This document shows, piece by piece, positions 61,472 to 64,000 of a stretch of DNA of 64,000 bases. Positions within the stretch are counted from its first letter, which is position 1; each line of letters starts with the position of its first letter. The stretch lies in NCBI GenBank assembly GCA_963638365.1, contig CAVHRK010000076.1:1-64000 (forward strand), in the 5' to 3' direction. The stretch comes from Suilimivivens sp963638365 (GTDB taxonomy: Bacteria > Bacillota > Clostridia > Lachnospirales > Lachnospiraceae). Below the pieces are notes generated by a model. The model was not told the origin of the DNA and ran no database searches. It was given only the letters and a program-made list of their open reading frames with translations. Made by a program: the position numbers and the translations under genes.

Positions 61472-61505
61472 AAAAGACAGGAAAGCATGTACATTCCTGT
61501 CTTTT
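61472..61505 (-). terminator. Terminator after DUF3048 copy 2
   Basis: On the minus strand AAAGACAGGAA pairs with TTCCTGTCTTT, followed by TTATTTT. It lies between the two DUF3048 genes, so they are probably transcribed separately. Confidence 0.8.
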
Positions 61506-61548
61506 GTATTTTATAAAATGTAACTATTCAGAATAGTTACCATACCGT

Positions 61549-62715
61549 TTAGTTGATGGAAACACCGTCAGCTAAGAAACTGTCTCCGTCCTTGATAATA
61601 CATACCATGGTTTTGCCGGTGTTGAATTCTACTTCGTTACCGTTGTCATCATAGTATTTGGTTGGTTCATAATCGGCGGTCTTCTTCCAGTTTACGTGAA
61701 TTGCTTTACCGTTGGTGATGTAATAACCATCCCTGGTAGTGTCATGTACCTGGAATGCCAGATAACCCTTCGCATCACGTACTTCATAATAGGTACTCTG
61801 AATGATAAGGTTTTTAAAGGAAAGCTGCTCGTTGGTAGCGCCGTCTACATCAGCCTCACCGTAGATACTACGGTAATATAAACCATCATCTGCATTGTAG
61901 CTGAAAGAGGTCTTCGTGATCGGATAAGCAGGGGTTAAATCAATTTCCTTTGCATCAATGGCATCGCTGTAGGATTCCAGAGTATTCGGTGCACTGGAGG
62001 GAGCAAATTTATAATGGGCACCCTGATAGTATTCATCGCGATAGGTTTTGGAGTAACCTAACTTGCTGATTGCTTCATTGATACCGTCTGAACTTGCATA
62101 GGCATTCTGGGGTGCTTTGCGGTCTGTGGAACGATAAAATGCATTGGCATATAATCCGTCATGATGTGTTTCACCGTAATTACAACCTGTAATATTATCG
62201 GTACCTTCACGTTCAATGATATCATTAATATAGAAAGGTCCGCCAAAATGGATATAAATGGAATCAGCCTCTAATGCCCAGTATACAAAATAGTCACGGC
62301 AGCTGCGGACATTACCGATCCGGTCTAAACCTTCCCAATCCTTAATAACGGCCATGCTTCTTGTAATGCCACCCTCTACAGGACATTCGTAAAGAATATC
62401 TGCCTTGGAAAGATTGTAATGTGGCAATGCGTTGGAATCATTCGGAGACATAATTGCAATTGGTCTTGCATTTTCAAGGTCACCGCTGATCCACTCATTA
62501 GTAAGGGGGCTGCGTACCATTCCTTCTTCAGGGGGAACCTCTTCGTCAGCAACCTCTTCCTCCGCGGAACTATCCTGTGTATCCTCAGCAGGAGTGGGCT
62601 GTGCCTGAATGATCGGCTCGACAACAGGCTGGACTTCTTCTGTCTTATTGCCACAGCCGGTTAATATAAAAGCTGCTGATAAGGCAACTATAGATAACGC
62701 CTTTAAGTATTTCAT
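61549..62715 (-). CDS. DUF3048 domain-containing lipoprotein (YerB-like), copy 2
   Basis: A 388-aa paralogue of the protein at 60227, sharing the LTNEW, RPIAIMSPND and IRSCRDYFVYWALE segments. The lipobox is LTGC, and an acidic linker (EDTQDSSAEEEVADEE) differs from copy 1. The upstream region has a promoter and a palindrome. The two copies are a tandem duplication. Confidence 0.88.
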   Translation of the reverse strand: MKYLKALSIVALSAAFILTGCGNKTEEVQPVVEPIIQAQPTPAEDTQDSSAEEEVADEEVPPEEGMVRSPLTNEWISGDLENARPIAIMSPNDSNALPHYNLSKADILYECPVEGGITRSMAVIKDWEGLDRIGNVRSCRDYFVYWALEADSIYIHFGGPFYINDIIEREGTDNITGCNYGETHHDGLYANAFYRSTDRKAPQNAYASSDGINEAISKLGYSKTYRDEYYQGAHYKFAPSSAPNTLESYSDAIDAKEIDLTPAYPITKTSFSYNADDGLYYRSIYGEADVDGATNEQLSFKNLIIQSTYYEVRDAKGYLAFQVHDTTRDGYYITNGKAIHVNWKKTADYEPTKYYDDNGNEVEFNTGKTMVCIIKDGDSFLADGVSIN

Positions 62716-62741
62716 AAAAATTTCCTCACTTTCTGTAATCC

Positions 62742-62760
62742 TGTGAGTCTCAGACTCACA
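62742..62760. repeat. Perfect 9+1+9 inverted repeat in the leader of DUF3048 copy 2
   Basis: TGTGAGTCT and AGACTCACA flank a single C. It lies between the predicted minus-strand -10 box (62767-62772) and the gene start, at about +1 to +20 of the transcript. It may be an operator, or a 5' hairpin in the mRNA. Confidence 0.55.
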
Positions 62761-62766
62761 TTGCTT

Positions 62767-62795
62767 ATTATAGCATAGGAAGGATAAGCAGTCAC
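62767..62795 (-). promoter_or_regulatory. Predicted promoter of DUF3048 copy 2
   Basis: On the minus strand TATAAT (62772-62767) is preceded by TGC as an extended -10, with GTGACT (62795-62790) 17 bases upstream as a weak -35. Confidence 0.55.
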
Positions 62796-62878
62796 TAACA
62801 AAATTTTTAAGCTTTCATTAATTATAGGGCCATATAATGGTAATTCTCCGGATTAAAATTATTAAATTGGAAATTTAC

Positions 62879-62907
62879 TTGTGAAAATGGTAAGAAAAGG
62901 GTAAAAT
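62879..62907 (+). promoter_or_regulatory. Predicted promoter of rfbD
   Basis: TTGTGA at 62879-62884 and TAAAAT at 62902-62907 with a 17-base spacer, 26 bases before the rfbD start. Confidence 0.5.
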
Positions 62908-62933
62908 AGTAAAAGAGTTTATCATGGAGGCTT

Positions 62934-63782
62934 ATGATGAAAAAAATAATTGTGACAGGATGCAATGGTCAGCTTGGACGAGCCATTAATCTGGAACTTG
63001 CAGGAAATCCGGAGCTGGAGTTTGTAAACACGGATGTAAATGAGTTGGATATTACGAATATTGACGAGGTATTAAAGCTTGCACGTGAAGTAAAGCCCTA
63101 TGCGATTATCAACTGTGCCGCACATACCGCAGTCGATGCCTGCGAAACGGATGTGGACAATGCTTACCGCATTAATGCCATTGGTCCCCGTAACTTAAGT
63201 ATCGCAGCAACAGAGACCGGCGCCAAAATGGTTCATATCTCCACGGACTATGTATTTAACGGAAAGTCAGACCGTCCTTATATCGAGTTTGACACCCCGG
63301 ATCCGCAGGGCATGTATGGTAAGACGAAGCTGCAGGGTGAGAATATGGTGAAGCAGTTTGCAGACCGCTTCTTTATCTTACGTACCGCATGGCTTTATGG
63401 AGACGGCAAGAACTTCGTGAAGACGATGCTGCGTCTTGCAGAAACCAATGATCAGGTCAGTGTCGTAAAGGATCAGGTAGGTAGTCCTACCAGTACAAAG
63501 GAGCTTGCGGGAGCGATTGCGCACCTGCTTTTTACTGAGAATTACGGACTGTTCCATGCAACCTGTGAAGGAAGCTGCTCCTGGGCAGACTTTGCGGAAG
63601 AGATCTTCCGGCTTGCAGGAAAGAATACGAAGGTAAAGCACATTACCAGTGAAGAATTTGCAGCGAAGGCACCGCGTCCTTCCTATTCCATTCTGGAGAA
63701 CTATATGTTAAAGCTTACCTCCGATTACCGGTTTGCAGACTGGCACGATGCAATTGAAAGCTACATTAAAGGAATGAAATAG
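62934..63782 (+). CDS. rfbD: dTDP-4-dehydrorhamnose reductase
   Basis: A 282-aa short-chain dehydrogenase of the RmlD family. The GCNGQLG nucleotide loop, STDYVFNG and the catalytic YGKTK are present. It makes dTDP-L-rhamnose, a cell-wall or surface-polysaccharide sugar donor. The other rfb genes are not in the window. Two ATGs lie next to each other (62934 and 62937); the GGAGG at 62926-62930 fits the second one slightly better. Confidence 0.9.
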   Translation: MMKKIIVTGCNGQLGRAINLELAGNPELEFVNTDVNELDITNIDEVLKLAREVKPYAIINCAAHTAVDACETDVDNAYRINAIGPRNLSIAATETGAKMVHISTDYVFNGKSDRPYIEFDTPDPQGMYGKTKLQGENMVKQFADRFFILRTAWLYGDGKNFVKTMLRLAETNDQVSVVKDQVGSPTSTKELAGAIAHLLFTENYGLFHATCEGSCSWADFAEEIFRLAGKNTKVKHITSEEFAAKAPRPSYSILENYMLKLTSDYRFADWHDAIESYIKGMK

Positions 63783-63783
63783 G

Positions 63784-64000
63784 ATGACATTTTTAACAGA
63801 CTTAGCACATAACAGTATCTTCATGTCAGCAATCACCGGCTGGTTTGTCGCACAGGTTCTGAAAACCATAATTCATATTATTGTGAACAAACAGTTTGTT
63901 GCAGAACGACTGGTAGGGGGCGGTGGAATGCCAAGCTCCCATTCGGCAACGGTATGTGCACTTGCAACGGCAACCGCGATGCGTTATGGTGGAGGAAGCT
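63784..64000 (+). CDS. Divergent PAP2 family protein, DUF212/YuiD-like (partial)
   Basis: The first 72 residues of a membrane protein cut by the window end. GGGGMPSSHSATVCALATA is the DUF212 (acid phosphatase/vanadium haloperoxidase-related) signature, with the conserved Ser and His. It starts one base after the rfbD stop, so the two are cotranscribed. Confidence 0.85.
   Translation, partial: MTFLTDLAHNSIFMSAITGWFVAQVLKTIIHIIVNKQFVAERLVGGGGMPSSHSATVCALATATAMRYGGGS

Overview
The window looks like a chromosomal piece of a motile, anaerobic Lachnospiraceae bacterium (Firmicutes, Clostridia; Roseburia, Agathobacter or Butyrivibrio relatives come to mind). The case rests on moderate to low GC content, strong AGGAGG-type ribosome binding sites, single-membrane lipoproteins, a mannoside-phosphorolysis locus of the kind known from gut Roseburia and Ruminococcus, the Firmicutes gene orders mbl/FlgG-type rod genes, comFC/yvyF and cdaA/cdaR/glmM, and lineage-typical families (DUF6465, DUF3048). 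No rRNA, tRNA, CRISPR array, transposase or prophage was found. The species cannot be fixed from sequence alone.

Layout. 1-1662: the end of an ABC ATPase gene and two ABC-2 permeases, visibly more AT-rich than the rest. 1703-3058 (minus): MATE exporter. 3176-10686: a small alarmone synthetase, then a glycerol/glycerol-3-phosphate block (GlpA-like oxidoreductase, an FAD oxidoreductase fused to DUF1667, GlpK) and a 760-aa protein with a Crp-like N-terminal fold. 10687-30100: a large mannan/mannoside locus: GH36 alpha-galactosidase, LacI and AraC regulators, two paralogous solute-binding lipoproteins, two ABC permeases, cellobiose 2-epimerase, two GH130 phosphorylases, a CE17-like acetylesterase, a chemoreceptor, and a GH1 glycosidase fused to mannose-6-phosphate isomerase. 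30149-32842: a sugar-binding-like/GGDEF/EAL gene split by one in-frame TAG. 32927-35645: aminotransferase, UppP and a histone-tail-like DUF6465 protein. 35738-43205: three lipoprotein genes, a divergent zinc-ribbon protein and a double-HTH regulator, all poorly characterised. 43372-48286: uvrBA behind a possible SOS box. 48368-51418: mbl and three flagellar rod genes. 51564-60151: recD2, comFC, yvyF, two unknown membrane proteins, cdaA, cdaR, glmM and an HPr gene. 60227-62715 (minus): two DUF3048 lipoproteins. 62934-64000: rfbD and the start of a DUF212 gene.

How it fits together. Imported (galacto/gluco)manno-oligosaccharides would be de-galactosylated (GH36), de-acetylated (CE17-like) and stripped of glucose (GH1), then phosphorolysed by GH130_2. 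The last mannobiose would be epimerised to mannosyl-glucose and split by GH130_1. Mannose 1-phosphate needs a phosphomannomutase that is not in the locus before the fused isomerase can make fructose 6-phosphate. No transporter ATPase is present either, so a shared MsmK-type ATPase elsewhere is inferred. A chemoreceptor inside the operon and a sugar-binding-like c-di-GMP protein just after it suggest that mannoside use is tied to motility. The most unusual items are the GH1-ManA fusion, the TAG-split c-di-GMP gene, the 5'-homogenised binding-protein duplication, and the unassigned lipoprotein/zinc-ribbon/double-HTH block.
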